Source: Fibrobacter sp. (GTDB lineage: Bacteria > Fibrobacterota > Chitinivibrionia > Chitinivibrionales > Chitinispirillaceae). Taken from it: a DNA stretch of 49,816 nt. Every line of letters begins with the position of its first letter. Within the stretch, counting starts at the first letter, position 1. Positions 15,781-24,674 of the stretch are shown here, piece after piece. A program made the translations under genes and the position numbers. The stretch is taken from NCBI GenBank assembly GCA_012515615.1, contig JAAYYB010000212.1, positions 1 to 49,816 on the forward strand, given 5' to 3'. The notes below the pieces were generated by a model, which saw nothing but the letters and a program-made list of their open reading frames with translations, was not told where the DNA came from and ran no database searches.

Positions 15781-16257
15781 CTACTTGTGTGTGTCTGTCG
15801 AACCGTTCTGTCTGATCTGCTTGAAAAAAGATGACAGCAATGAGCCACACTCAAATTCCATTATACCGTTTATTACCTTCGGGAAATAGCCGAAGGAGCT
15901 CTCAATCTGCTGTCGATAGAAATGGGAGTGAATGGCCCCGGTTCGTGGTTCTGCGGCCCCATATATAATTGTATCTATCCTTGAGAGCACCAGTGCGCCT
16001 AGACACATAAGGCAAGGTTCAGTTGTTACATATAGATTGCAGCCGGAAAGCCTCCAGTCTGAAAGCTTCGATGAAGCGGCGCTGATGGCAATGATCTCGG
16101 CGTGAGCTGTGGCATCAAAGAGATTTTCGACCCTGTTGTATCCTTTTCCTATTATGATGCCATCTTTTTCAATGACTGCTCCGACCGGAACTTCCCCTTC
16201 ATCAAAGGCTTTTATGGCTTCCTGGTAGGCCCGATTCATGAAAAATACATGGTCCAT
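15781..16257 (-). CDS. tadA: tRNA adenosine deaminase TadA
   Basis: 158 aa. Converts A34 of tRNA-Arg(ACG) to inosine. Zinc deaminase motifs: His52-Ala-Glu54 (catalytic Glu) and Pro81-Cys82-x2-Cys85, with EPCLMCLGALVLSRI and the RTGA segment typical of TadA rather than of cytidine or guanine deaminases. AGGAG lies upstream of the ATG at 16257. It stands alone between convergent universal stress and divergent ffh genes. Confidence 0.93.
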   Translation of the reverse strand: MDHVFFMNRAYQEAIKAFDEGEVPVGAVIEKDGIIIGKGYNRVENLFDATAHAEIIAISAASSKLSDWRLSGCNLYVTTEPCLMCLGALVLSRIDTIIYGAAEPRTGAIHSHFYRQQIESSFGYFPKVINGIMEFECGSLLSSFFKQIRQNGSTDTHK

Positions 16258-16416
16258 AAATAATGTTCTCCTGTTATCGTAAAATTACATCTGCCCCAGC
16301 CAATTTCAGCAGAATAAGTATATCCTTGTGTAATAAACAGTCCGAAACGTATCTTTAATAGATTTTCGGGCATCTTTTATAAATATGCTCTTTAGACGTT
16401 ATTGTCGGAAAAAAAT

Positions 16417-17751
16417 ATGTTTGAAGAACTTTCGAATAGATTTGATGCGATATTTAAGAAGCTGCGCGGCCGCGGTAAGCTGACAGAGGAGAATGTCTCT
16501 GAGGCGGTACGAGATGTCAAGCGTGCCCTGCTGGAAGCGGATGTTAATTACCGTGCCGTTAAAAAGTTCAGTGCTACTGTTCAGGAAAAGGCTCTCGGAA
16601 GTCAGGTGCTTCAAAGCATTACTCCGGGCCAGCAGTTTGTTAAACTCGTTCACGATGAGCTTACCGCTCTTATGGGTGGTTCAGCCCGTCCGATAAAGCT
16701 CCATACAAACCGCCTCAATGTCCTGGTTGTAGCTGGGTTACAGGGATCTGGAAAAACTACCGCCTGTGCCAAGATGGCGCTTTATTTTAGAAAACAGGGG
16801 CACCGTCCCATGATGGTCGCCTGTGATACATACAGGGCCGCTGCTATTGATCAGCTCCAGACACTCGGCAAATCACTGGGTGTTCCGGTTTATGCCGATA
16901 AATCTGCAAAGCCGGTAGACATTACCCGTGCCGCGATTAAGCAGGCGCAGGCTGAAGATGTTTCACTTCTGATCATAGATACCGCAGGGCGTCTGCACGT
17001 TGATGAAGAAATGATGGCTGAGCTTAAGGAAATATGCTTGATTTCCAAACCAGACGAAATATTCTTTGTCGCTGATGCAATGACAGGACAGGATGCAGTC
17101 AATGTCGCTGAACAGTTCTATAAAGAGATAAGCTTCACCGGTGTAATTCTGACCAAACTTGACGGTGATGCAAGGGGTGGTGCTGCTCTTTCAATTCTTG
17201 ATGTCACCGGAGTGCCTGTTCAATTCGTTGGAGTAGGGGAGAAGCCTGATGCTTTTGAGGTGTTCCATCCTGAAAGAATGGTTTCCAGAATCCTTGGAAT
17301 GGGTGATATTGTCTCGCTGGTGGAAAGAGCACAGGAAACTGTAGATGTTGAGAACAGCAGAAAGCTTGAGAAGAAAATCAGGAAGAATAGTTTCACTCTT
17401 CAGGATTTTCTCGATCAGCTCAGGCAAATTAAAAAAATGGGCCCGCTGAGCGATCTGCTGGCAATGATACCTGGAGTTGGCGGGTACCTCAAAGATGCAG
17501 AGGTGGATAATGGAGCCCTGAACAAAATAGAAGCGATTATCTGCTCTATGTCTTTTCTTGAAAGAGAAAAGCCTCAGCTTATCGATGGCAGCAGAAAGCG
17601 CAGGATCGCTACTGGAAGCGGAACCACTGTTCAGGATGTAAACAGGCTGCTTAAACAGTTCGATTCCATGAAAATGATGATGAAGAGGATGAATAAGATA
17701 GCAGGGAAGCGGGGACAGGCTGCTGCTTTCAGAAGCCTTTCTCCTTTTTGA
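16417..17751 (+). CDS. ffh: Signal recognition particle protein Ffh
   Basis: 444 aa. GTPase that binds signal sequences and 4.5S RNA and delivers ribosomes to FtsY. N domain ~1-85, G domain with GLQGSGKTT P-loop, DTAGR and TKLDGDARGG, and a Met-rich M domain from ~300 (MGPLSDLLAMIPG, then MKMMMKRM). I start at the ATG at 16417, where the protein begins MFEELSNRF exactly like other Ffh; an in-frame TTG 15 bases upstream has no ribosome site. First gene of the conserved ffh-rpsP-rimM-trmD-rplS order. The KH-domain gene often found after rpsP is missing. Confidence 0.97.
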   Translation: MFEELSNRFDAIFKKLRGRGKLTEENVSEAVRDVKRALLEADVNYRAVKKFSATVQEKALGSQVLQSITPGQQFVKLVHDELTALMGGSARPIKLHTNRLNVLVVAGLQGSGKTTACAKMALYFRKQGHRPMMVACDTYRAAAIDQLQTLGKSLGVPVYADKSAKPVDITRAAIKQAQAEDVSLLIIDTAGRLHVDEEMMAELKEICLISKPDEIFFVADAMTGQDAVNVAEQFYKEISFTGVILTKLDGDARGGAALSILDVTGVPVQFVGVGEKPDAFEVFHPERMVSRILGMGDIVSLVERAQETVDVENSRKLEKKIRKNSFTLQDFLDQLRQIKKMGPLSDLLAMIPGVGGYLKDAEVDNGALNKIEAIICSMSFLEREKPQLIDGSRKRRIATGSGTTVQDVNRLLKQFDSMKMMMKRMNKIAGKRGQAAAFRSLSPF

Positions 17752-17810
17752 AATTGACAATTAATCTGGTTTTGTCCAGTAACATTTAACCCAAGTGCAA
17801 GGAGTGAAAC

Positions 17811-18158
17811 TTGCCAGTAAAAATCCGTTTAGCCCGGACGGGCAGGAAAAAAATTGCCAAGTTCCGCATCGTGGCTGCTGATAGCAGAATGACGCGGGAT
17901 GGACGTTTTCTGGAGAACATAGGAACATATGATCCCCAGGCTAATCCCAAAGTTTTTGAGTTCAATGCAGATCGCATGAATCATTGGATCAAAAGCGGCG
18001 CGCAGCCTACAGTGACTGTGAAAAATCTCCTTAAGCAGGATCGCTTTTTTGAGAAGATGGAAGGACTTGAAAAAGGACTGACGCCGGAACAGCTCGGTGT
18101 TGAGCGCAAAGGTGAACGTAAACGTAAACCAAAGCCCAAAAAAGAGAAAAAGAGCTGA
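17811..18158 (+). CDS. rpsP: 30S ribosomal protein S16
   Basis: 115 aa. Begins MPVKIRLARTGRKK with a TTG start at 17811, preceded by a strong AAGGAG six bases upstream. The family core (IVAADSRMTRDGRFLENIGTYDP) is intact, followed by a lysine-rich C-terminal extension of ~25 residues, which is common outside Proteobacteria. Sits between ffh and rimM. Confidence 0.97.
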   Translation: MPVKIRLARTGRKKIAKFRIVAADSRMTRDGRFLENIGTYDPQANPKVFEFNADRMNHWIKSGAQPTVTVKNLLKQDRFFEKMEGLEKGLTPEQLGVERKGERKRKPKPKKEKKS

Positions 18159-18163
18159 TTTAA

Positions 18164-18694
18164 GTGCAGCACTCTCCTTTGCATGGCGATTTAGTAGCCG
18201 TGGGAAGAATATTGAGAGCTGTTGGTCTTGATGGTCTGTGCGGTGTCGAGGCTTTCGGGGAATTCCTCCAGCAGGTGGAAACGCCTCTGCAGGTCTGGAC
18301 CGGTGAAGATGAAAATTCAACCAGTCCCGCTCTGATTGAAAAGATTGCTTTTCGACCGGGAAATGCAGTGTGCAGTTTCCAGAATGTAAATGACCGTGAT
18401 TCTGCACAACTCCTTAGAGATCGACTGATCTTCGTTGAGGCCAGACTGCTTCCGGAACTCCGGCAGGATGACTTCTACAGTTTCGAGCTGGAAGGGATGG
18501 CGGTTCATTCTGAAGATGAACTTATCGGTTATGTCAGGGAAACACACCATTACCCTACTGCTGATGCCCTCGAAATAACGGGGACCAATGGTGCACGGGT
18601 TATGATACCGATGGTTGGCGATGCCATTGTTCGAATAGATAAAGAACAGCGGCGGATTACTGTCAGGAAGGCATTTCTGGAGGAAATGCTTTAG
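18164..18694 (+). CDS. rimM: Ribosome maturation factor RimM
   Basis: 176 aa. Assists assembly of the 30S head, binding S19. N-terminal RimM barrel ([14 protein letters not shown], and [10 protein letters not shown] matching the family's R-x-x-x-x-x-v-v), then a PRC-barrel half ([13 protein letters not shown] ... [22 protein letters not shown]). The GTG at 18164 starts five bases after rpsP with no strong ribosome site, suggesting coupling; another nearby start is possible. Confidence 0.93.
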   Translation: MQHSPLHGDLVAVGRILRAVGLDGLCGVEAFGEFLQQVETPLQVWTGEDENSTSPALIEKIAFRPGNAVCSFQNVNDRDSAQLLRDRLIFVEARLLPELRQDDFYSFELEGMAVHSEDELIGYVRETHHYPTADALEITGTNGARVMIPMVGDAIVRIDKEQRRITVRKAFLEEML

Positions 18695-18792
18695 CTCAAC
18701 ATAGATGTGGTAAAAACAGGTTCGGGCCGGCAGCAAAACCGCCTGTCCTGGGTTTATCCAATGATGAATGCATAATTCAAGAAGTGATTTTA

Positions 18793-19503
18793 ATGATGTT
18801 CTTTGATATCCTTACGCTGTTTCCTTCGATGTTTCAAGGGGCTTTTTCCGACAGCATCATTAAGCGTGCTCTTGACAAGGGGTTGATCTCGATTGATATC
18901 CACAATATCAGAGATTATGCTGACGAAAATGACCGCCATAAAACTGTGGATGATTATCCCTACGGTGGTGATGCCGGAATGCTGATGAAGCCGGAGCCGC
19001 TTGCCAGGGCAATAAAAGATGCTGAAGAGAGATACAGGGAGCATAACCCTGCAGTGGTGTTTCTCTCTCCCCAGGGTGAGCTTCTGAACCACTCTGTAGT
19101 GGAAAGCCTGATGAAAGAGAAATCGTTGATTCTGCTTTGCGGACGTTACAAGGGAATCGATGAGAGGATAAGGCAGAAATATGTTGATAGAGAGATATCT
19201 ATCGGGGATTATGTCCTTTCCGGAGGAGAAATACCGGCGATGGTGCTGGTTGATGCTGTGACCAGACTGATCCCGGGGGTGCTGGGTAATCGGGACAGTG
19301 CAGAAGGCGATTCGTTTTACAGCGGCCTTCTCAGTCACCCGGAGTACACCCGTCCTGAAGAATTTGAGGGACTGAATGTACCGCCTGTACTTTTAAGCGG
19401 TCATCATGCAAACATTCTCAAATGGCAGCAGGAGATGGCAGAGGAGATTACAAAAAATAAACGTCCTGATCTTTGGGATCGTTATATTGAAAAACGTAAA
19501 TAA
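18793..19503 (+). CDS. trmD: tRNA (guanine-N1-)-methyltransferase TrmD
   Basis: ~236 aa. Methylates G37 of tRNAs reading CCN and CGG/CUN-type codons to prevent frameshifting. The SPOUT trefoil-knot motifs are clear: [23 protein letters not shown] and [13 protein letters not shown] followed by [14 protein letters not shown]. The start is chosen at ATG 18793 (or 18796) because homologues begin FDILTLFP; an in-frame GTG at 18784 adds only three residues. Ninety-eight bases separate it from rimM, without an obvious terminator. Confidence 0.96.
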   Translation: MMFFDILTLFPSMFQGAFSDSIIKRALDKGLISIDIHNIRDYADENDRHKTVDDYPYGGDAGMLMKPEPLARAIKDAEERYREHNPAVVFLSPQGELLNHSVVESLMKEKSLILLCGRYKGIDERIRQKYVDREISIGDYVLSGGEIPAMVLVDAVTRLIPGVLGNRDSAEGDSFYSGLLSHPEYTRPEEFEGLNVPPVLLSGHHANILKWQQEMAEEITKNKRPDLWDRYIEKRK

Positions 19504-19544
19504 TTGATAAGTGAATAAACATCAGTTTTGTGAGGAGGTGTTTT

Positions 19545-19889
19545 GTGCAGGAGTTAATGAGAGCAATAGAAAAGAAGCAGATGGCAGGCCGAACGGTCGA
19601 ATATGGCCCGGGAGATACCATTAATGTTTCTTTCCGCATCAAAGAGGGTGATAAGGAAAGAATCCAGCAGTTTCAGGGCGTTGTGATTCAGACCCACGGT
19701 ACAGGAACGGGAACCACCGTAACTGTCAGAAAATCATCCAGCAATGTCTATGTGGAAAGAATATTCCCCGTATATTCACCTCTTGTTTCCGAGATTAAAG
19801 TTCTGAAGCGGGGCAAGGTACGCAGGGCAAAGCTTTATTACCTGCGCGGCAGGACCGGAAAGTCCACACGTATCAAAGAGAAGAAATAG
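19545..19889 (+). CDS. rplS: 50S ribosomal protein L19
   Basis: 114 aa from the GTG at 19545, placed six bases after a perfect AGGAGG (19533-19538); an earlier in-frame GTG would overlap this ribosome site. Family core: PGDTINVSFRIKEGDKERIQQFQGVVI, VRKSSSNVYVERIFPVYSP and the basic AKLYYLRGRTGKSTRIKE end. Last gene of the conserved ffh-rplS block, followed by an intrinsic terminator. Confidence 0.97.
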   Translation: MQELMRAIEKKQMAGRTVEYGPGDTINVSFRIKEGDKERIQQFQGVVIQTHGTGTGTTVTVRKSSSNVYVERIFPVYSPLVSEIKVLKRGKVRRAKLYYLRGRTGKSTRIKEKK

Positions 19890-19922
19890 CCTTTTCAAAT
19901 CGGATACCGCATCGTATGGTAT

Positions 19923-19952
19923 AGGGGAAGATTAATGTCTTCTCCTTTTTTA
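19923..19952 (+). terminator. Intrinsic terminator after rplS
   Basis: AGGGGAAGA (19923-19931) pairs with TCTTCTCCT (19938-19946, one G-T pair) around TTAATG and runs into a T tract. Closes the ffh-rplS operon. Confidence 0.8.
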
Positions 19953-19955
19953 TTT

Positions 19956-19975
19956 ACCTGACTTATACATCCCGG
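19956..19975. repeat. Dispersed motif ACCTGACTTATACATCCCGG
   Basis: One of five related sites (~6849, 19956, ~22035, 44247 and, inverted, 44294-44312) sharing a core close to CTGACTTATGCACCCGG. All are intergenic. Confidence 0.5.
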
Positions 19976-20030
19976 AAGGGACAATGTGCCTTCCAGGAGA
20001 ATAGCTGGCTATCTTTGAAGGGAGATTAAA

Positions 20031-20783
20031 ATACTGAGACCCCTGAAATGGTACAGATCTCTTTGTGATCTCAAAGAGCGTGTTGAATGCGGGTATTTTC
20101 TTCTCGAGGGAATTAAATCTATCGAGCAGGTATCTCTTATTAAGGGCAGCATCAGTGAGATACTGGTTTTGGAAGACTGGTCTGGTGATTTGGGACAGTT
20201 TGACTGTCAGGTAAGAAAACTCACTAATCAGCAGTTCTCATCGATTAGTAACACACATACCCCCCAAGGCATCATTGCTGTCGTAAAACTGCCGGCAGAC
20301 ACTTATTCTTCAGATCTTCCCCCCGAGCCAGGCTCAAGAATCCTTCTTCTGGAAAATATTCAGGACCCCGGAAATACAGGTACCTTATTGCGCACTGCGG
20401 CTGCGCTGGGGTTCTCAGGCGCACTACTCTCAACACAGACTGCAGATCCATTCTCACCCAAAGCCGTGCAGGCTACTGCAGGTTCTGTCCTTTCATTATG
20501 GATAAGACGAAATGCCGGATATCTCCAAATGGCTGCTTCCCTGAAAAAAATGGGTTATGAAATCATGGCCGCTGACGTGGGAGGTTCATCTCATGTGGAA
20601 TTTTCATGTAATAGCAAGCTTGTGATCGCGCTTGGCAGCGAGGGTTGCGGTCTGACACAGGAAATGGTTCAGATCGCCGGTTGCAGGTTCCGCATCCCTA
20701 TTACCGATAAAGTTGAATCTCTCAATGTTGCAGTATCAGGAGCAATTGCCATGTTTTGTGCACAGCGGGGGATTGGATGGTAG
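20031..20783 (+). CDS. SpoU/TrmH-family RNA 2'-O-ribose methyltransferase, start codon not canonical
   Basis: ~250 aa if read from 20031. The SPOUT motifs are intact: LLLENIQDPGNTGTLLRTAAALGF (motif 1), IALGSEGCGLT (motif 2) and RIPITDKVESLNVAVSGAIAMF (motif 3). Between the upstream in-frame stop (20016) and the TTG at 20169 there is no ATG, GTG or TTG, yet that stretch reads as a normal SpoU N-terminal substrate domain (LKWYRSLCDLKERVECGYFLLEGIK in pieces) and is preceded by GAAGGGAG at 20017-20024. Spacing points to ATA (20031) or CTG (20034), or ATT at 20025, as start. A sequencing error or recent mutation of ATG to ATA would look the same. Target RNA unknown. Confidence 0.8.
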   Translation: MLRPLKWYRSLCDLKERVECGYFLLEGIKSIEQVSLIKGSISEILVLEDWSGDLGQFDCQVRKLTNQQFSSISNTHTPQGIIAVVKLPADTYSSDLPPEPGSRILLLENIQDPGNTGTLLRTAAALGFSGALLSTQTADPFSPKAVQATAGSVLSLWIRRNAGYLQMAASLKKMGYEIMAADVGGSSHVEFSCNSKLVIALGSEGCGLTQEMVQIAGCRFRIPITDKVESLNVAVSGAIAMFCAQRGIGW

Positions 20784-20794
20784 AAAACTGCGGT

Positions 20795-21928
20795 TCAGAA
20801 AATTGAAACCCTGGCCCGGCCATCTCTTTTTGACGTGTACATTGCTTCATCGGCTCTTTTAACGAGTGACTCCTGATCCTCATCCGGCATTGCTTCCGCG
20901 ATTCCAAATGACAGACTGGTTTTTCCGAATTTAAAGGCCCCGAACTGTTTCTGGATTCTTTCTGCAACAACCTTTGCCTGGAATTTATCTGTATCCGGAA
21001 GAATAATCACAAACTCATCGCCGCCATAGCGGAACCCTGTGTCAATATCCTGGCGGATACAGGCTTTTATCACTCTCCCAAGTGAGCGCAGCACATGGTC
21101 ACCCATCTGGTGACCTTCTGTGTCATTGAGGTTTTTAAAATGATCTATATCAAGAAGAATAAGAGATAGTTTGCGGGATGGATTCCTTTTGAAACGGGTA
21201 AGCTCACGCTTTATCTGCTCATGGAAAAACCTGGAATTATATAGATCAGAAAGATTGTCTGTGATAGCAAGTTTGCCAAGCAGTTCATTTTTCTTTTCTA
21301 ACTCAAGAAGTAGCTTTTTCTTTTCTGTAATATCTTTTGCTGTCACAACTAGTCCGATAATCTGATTATTGTCGCTTTTCATCTCCGACATGCTCAGGTC
21401 TACAAGTATGATTCCTCCATCTTTGGTCCTCATGGAAATTTCTTCATTTATCGACTTTCCTGAGAGCAGAACGCTGCAGATCACTTTCCTATGATCCGAT
21501 TCATTTTCAAAGAGGCAGGAAAGGGGTTTGCCGACAATCTCTTCCTGAGTGTAGCCGAAATGAATCTGTGAACCCTTGCTGAATTTCAGAATATAACCAT
21601 CTGTGTCTATCGAGAAGATAATGTCTGTGGAGTCCTGAAGAATACTCTCGAAATATTTTGAAATATTTTGAAACCTGCGCGTAATCAAATTCCCTTTGCT
21701 AATCTTCTTGGATAAATCTGAAAAAGATTCCTGAATCGATACTGTGATGACGGAAAGAACGAATGCGGCTGAAAGTGCCAGAAAGATTAGTGCTATGACA
21801 TTTGAAATCAGGAATGCAGCAACAATTGTAATTAAACAGACCAGAAAGACGACGCCTGAAAGAATGAAAGTCTCTTTAGGTGTAAAGTCGCAGAGCTTAT
21901 TTAGATACGAAGAGATTTTCGAGTGCAT
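20795..21928 (-). CDS. Membrane-anchored PAS-GGDEF diguanylate cyclase
   Basis: 377 aa. Two membrane segments at ~20-42 and ~44-64, a PAS domain at ~90-200 (DIIFSIDTDGYILKFSKGS ... DITEKKKLL) and a GGDEF domain at ~215-377 with the intact active site RYGGDEF and substrate residues in LLDIDHFKNLNDTEGH. It should make cyclic di-GMP in response to a signal sensed by PAS. The position of the inhibitory I-site reads Q-x-x-D rather than R-x-x-D, so product feedback may be weak. Ends 12 bases from the convergent methyltransferase stop. Confidence 0.93.
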   Translation of the reverse strand: MHSKISSYLNKLCDFTPKETFILSGVVFLVCLITIVAAFLISNVIALIFLALSAAFVLSVITVSIQESFSDLSKKISKGNLITRRFQNISKYFESILQDSTDIIFSIDTDGYILKFSKGSQIHFGYTQEEIVGKPLSCLFENESDHRKVICSVLLSGKSINEEISMRTKDGGIILVDLSMSEMKSDNNQIIGLVVTAKDITEKKKLLLELEKKNELLGKLAITDNLSDLYNSRFFHEQIKRELTRFKRNPSRKLSLILLDIDHFKNLNDTEGHQMGDHVLRSLGRVIKACIRQDIDTGFRYGGDEFVIILPDTDKFQAKVVAERIQKQFGAFKFGKTSLSFGIAEAMPDEDQESLVKRADEAMYTSKRDGRARVSIF

Positions 21929-22190
21929 ACGACAGGACTTTATTAAGAGAACGGATAATGTATGATTACCTTATTTATATTATAAAATAACTGTATGATT
22001 ATGCAAAGTCTACAGCAAAAAACAACATGATGCCTAACTTATGCACCCGGATCAGGGCGAATTGCACTTAAAGGTTTTGACAAATCGCAGATTTTGCACC
22101 AGTGTGGTGCGCCTGCGATTTGGTCAAATCTTTCTGCCCAAGGTCTGTTCCTTCCCGGTTGCATCATTTAGGAAATAGAAGCGGGTTTAC
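21929..22190. other. Divergent gap with a dispersed motif and a compound hairpin
   Basis: 262 bases between the GGDEF gene and the MpsC-like gene. From ~22034 it holds a second copy of the dispersed sequence seen at ~6848 (similar over about 40 bases: CTAACTTATGCACCCGG and on to GCACTTA). A long hairpin follows at 22076-22128. Confidence 0.5.
22076..22128. repeat. Compound inverted repeat
   Basis: TTTGA (22076-22080) and AAATCGCAG (22082-22090) pair with CTGCGATTT (22113-22121) and TCAAA (22124-22128); inside, GCACCA (22096-22101) pairs with TGGTGC (22105-22110). No T tract follows. It lies 62 bases upstream of the MpsC-like gene and could be an operator, cruciform or RNA structure. Confidence 0.55.
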
Positions 22191-22577
22191 ATGATGATAC
22201 GAGGGGCTTTGAAGAAAAGCAAAGGACAGCTTGAGGCGGAAATATCAGATGCCCTTACCAGCTTTGAAAAAGAGCATATGGGGCGAGGGCCGATTGAGAC
22301 CAGAACCTATATAGTCGATGATATGATAATAGTCAGGCTCAAAGGCGTGCTGACAAAGGCTGAGCTTTCGCTGGTGAAGTCCGACCGTAATATACGTGCC
22401 AGAGAACTTATAAAGCAGGTTCGTATTGAGTTAATTGAGAACGGTCGATCCATTTTTGAAGAAATGATTAAAGGAATTACACGTCGCAGAATCAGAAGTC
22501 TGCACACCGATGTCAGCACTGTTTCCGGTGAAAAAATTATCGTCTTCACACTTGACCGGCCCCCTGAGATCGGGTAA
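22191..22577 (+). CDS. MpsC-like (DUF2294) protein
   Basis: 128 aa, cytoplasmic, no membrane segment. The sequence matches the DUF2294/MpsC family: a GQLEAEISDALTSFEKEHMGRGP opening, MIIVRLKGVLTKAE in the middle and a C-terminal HTDVSTVSGEKIIVFTL. In staphylococci MpsC is encoded with a cation-translocating membrane potential system, but most members stand alone and their role is not known. No MpsA/B partner genes are visible here. Two adjacent ATGs (22191 and 22194) are possible starts. Confidence 0.75.
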   Translation: MMIRGALKKSKGQLEAEISDALTSFEKEHMGRGPIETRTYIVDDMIIVRLKGVLTKAELSLVKSDRNIRARELIKQVRIELIENGRSIFEEMIKGITRRRIRSLHTDVSTVSGEKIIVFTLDRPPEIG

Positions 22578-22713
22578 AGCCAGTTTTGGTTCCTCTGCTT
22601 ATTTCCCTTGATTAGAGTTCAGCTCTTTTATATCTTTATGGTTTCGGTTGATATTCAGGAGGGCAAGTTGTCGGCCGGAATATAAGCCGGAAAATTACAG
22701 GTTTAGTCAAGTC

Positions 22714-22789
22714 TGTCTGACCTGAACGGGGCAGATCGGAAGTGAGGAGGCCAAAGAACTGCAGGCTGCATTTCTCTGGTCTTTTTTTT
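22714..22789 (+). promoter_or_regulatory. Leader hairpins before pckG, attenuator-like
   Basis: The 251-base gap before pckG contains a hairpin at ~22714-22735 (TCTGACC with GGGGCAGA) and then an imperfect 11-bp stem-loop at 22751-22779 (CCA-AGAA-TGCA paired with TGCA-TTCT-TGG) followed by eight Ts (22782-22789), 39 bases before the ATG. This is the form of an intrinsic terminator and might attenuate the operon. Confidence 0.4.
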
Positions 22790-22828
22790 GTCTGAAAACA
22801 ATTTTTTACTTTTTTTCGAAAGGGTTTT

Positions 22829-24631
22829 ATGGCGTCCAATCAGAAATTGCTCAACTGGGTGAAAGAGTGTTCTGAACTTTGTCAGCCTTTAACAGTAGAA
22901 TGGGTTGATGGATCAAAAGAGGAATCTGATAGATTAACAAAACTGATGGTGAAGGAAGGGCTTGCAACTGCCCTCAATCCACAGAAACTGCCCAACTGTA
23001 TACATTTCCGTTCTGATCCTTCTGATGTAGCACGTGTTGAGAATCGTACTTACATTGCATCAAGAAGTAAGGATGAGGCCGGGCCTACAAATAACTGGAT
23101 CGATCCCGATGAGCTCAAAGGAGTTATGAAGGGGCTTTATAAGGGTTGTATGAAGGGAAGAACAATGTATGTTATTCCTTTCAGTATGGGACCTATAGGT
23201 TCTCCTATTTCCAAAATCGGGGTAGAAATCACAGATTCCCCCTATGTGGTGTTAAATATGGGGATTATGACCCGCATGGGCACAAAAGTTCTTGAGGCCC
23301 TTGGTGAGAATGGTGAATTTATACCGTGTCTTCACTCGATTGGAAAGCCTCTGGCAGAGGGTGAGAGTGATGGAGGGAAATGGCCCTGTGCCCCGATTGA
23401 GCAAAAGTATATCTCTCATTTTCCGGAAGATCGTACAATCTGGTCATACGGTTCGGGTTATGGTGGAAATGCTCTTCTTGGAAAAAAATGCCTTGCTCTT
23501 CGAATTGCCTCTGCGATTGCCCGCGATGAGGGGTGGCTTGCAGAGCACATGCTCATTCTGTGTATCACCAGTCCTGAAGGAAAAAAGAAGTATGTTGCCG
23601 CTGCCTTCCCCAGTGCTTGCGGAAAAACAAATCTGGCAATGTTAATTCCCACAATTCCGGGCTGGAAAGTGGAAACAATAGGTGATGATATAGCCTGGAT
23701 GAAATTCGGAAAAGACGGCCGCCTTTATGCAATAAATCCGGAAGCTGGTTTCTTCGGAGTCGCTCCGGGAACTTCCATGGATTCCAATCCTAACGCGATG
23801 AAGGCCATCAGCAAGAATACAATCTATACTAACGTGGCTCTTACTGCTGATAATGATGTATGGTGGGAGGGTATTGGTTGTGATGCTCCTGGAAAGTTAA
23901 CTGACTGGACAGGAAAGGAATGGGATATGGCTACCGCGACAAAACCTGCGGCACATCCCAATGCTCGTTTTACTGCTCCGGCACATCAGTGCCCGGCAAT
24001 TGCCAGGGAATGGGATAATCCGGAGGGTGTACCGATCAGCGCAATCCTTTTTGGAGGACGCCGCCCGAGCACGGTCCCGTTGATTCATGAGGCCTACAAC
24101 TGGGAGCATGGAGTATTTATGGGCTCTATTGTCGGTTCAGAGGTCACCGCTGCTGCTCTTGATTTGAAAGCCGGTACCATTCGCCGTGATCCTTTCGCTA
24201 TGCTTCCATTCTGCGGCTATCATATGGGTGATTACTTCCAGCATTGGATCAATATGGGTAAAAAATCCAGTGAAGATAAGCTGCCCAAAATTTTCTTTGT
24301 TAACTGGTTCCGCAAGTCATCTGACGGCAAATGGCTCTGGCCGGGCTATGGCGATAACAGCCGTGTGCTCAAATGGATTTTCCAGCGTCTCGAGGGTCAG
24401 GTAAAGGCTAAGGAAACCGCGATTGGATTTGTTCCTGATGCCAACGGAATTGATACGCAGGGCCTGAATATCTCCGGTTCGAATATGCAGGAACTGCTCA
24501 ACGTCAATAAAGAGGAATGGCTTAAAGAAGTTGAGTCGATAAAAGAGCACTACAACAAGTTCGGCAACAGACTTCCTGCAAAACTCTGGGAAGAACTTGG
24601 TGCACTTGAGTCCAGGTTGAAAAAAGCATAA
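22829..24631 (+). CDS. pckG: Phosphoenolpyruvate carboxykinase (GTP)
   Basis: 600 aa, the normal length for the GTP-dependent family. Interconverts oxaloacetate + GTP and PEP + CO2 + GDP; in succinate-forming anaerobes it usually runs in the carboxylating direction. The signature P-loop with reactive Cys is present ([13 protein letters not shown]), with [10 protein letters not shown] (metal-binding kinase-2 Asp pair), SMGPIGSP near the PEP site, and NWFR. AAAGGG precedes the ATG. First gene of a cluster with accD, accA and a carboxyltransferase fusion, so its oxaloacetate may feed the next steps directly. Confidence 0.97.
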   Translation: MASNQKLLNWVKECSELCQPLTVEWVDGSKEESDRLTKLMVKEGLATALNPQKLPNCIHFRSDPSDVARVENRTYIASRSKDEAGPTNNWIDPDELKGVMKGLYKGCMKGRTMYVIPFSMGPIGSPISKIGVEITDSPYVVLNMGIMTRMGTKVLEALGENGEFIPCLHSIGKPLAEGESDGGKWPCAPIEQKYISHFPEDRTIWSYGSGYGGNALLGKKCLALRIASAIARDEGWLAEHMLILCITSPEGKKKYVAAAFPSACGKTNLAMLIPTIPGWKVETIGDDIAWMKFGKDGRLYAINPEAGFFGVAPGTSMDSNPNAMKAISKNTIYTNVALTADNDVWWEGIGCDAPGKLTDWTGKEWDMATATKPAAHPNARFTAPAHQCPAIAREWDNPEGVPISAILFGGRRPSTVPLIHEAYNWEHGVFMGSIVGSEVTAAALDLKAGTIRRDPFAMLPFCGYHMGDYFQHWINMGKKSSEDKLPKIFFVNWFRKSSDGKWLWPGYGDNSRVLKWIFQRLEGQVKAKETAIGFVPDANGIDTQGLNISGSNMQELLNVNKEEWLKEVESIKEHYNKFGNRLPAKLWEELGALESRLKKA

Positions 24632-24674
24632 TTTTAAGAGTTCTGAAACAATTGAACTCTATAGGAGGCTTATA

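Noticed and set aside
15618-15854. Small minus-strand frame with the peptide FRRRPE
   Set aside because: This peptide is what the dispersed CCGGC/GCCGG palindrome gives when translated; the frame runs across repeat B and the REP-like palindrome and is not a gene.
17829-18407. 192-codon minus-strand frame over rpsP/rimM
   Set aside because: Antisense to two highly conserved genes, low-complexity Phe/Leu-rich translation with no family pattern.
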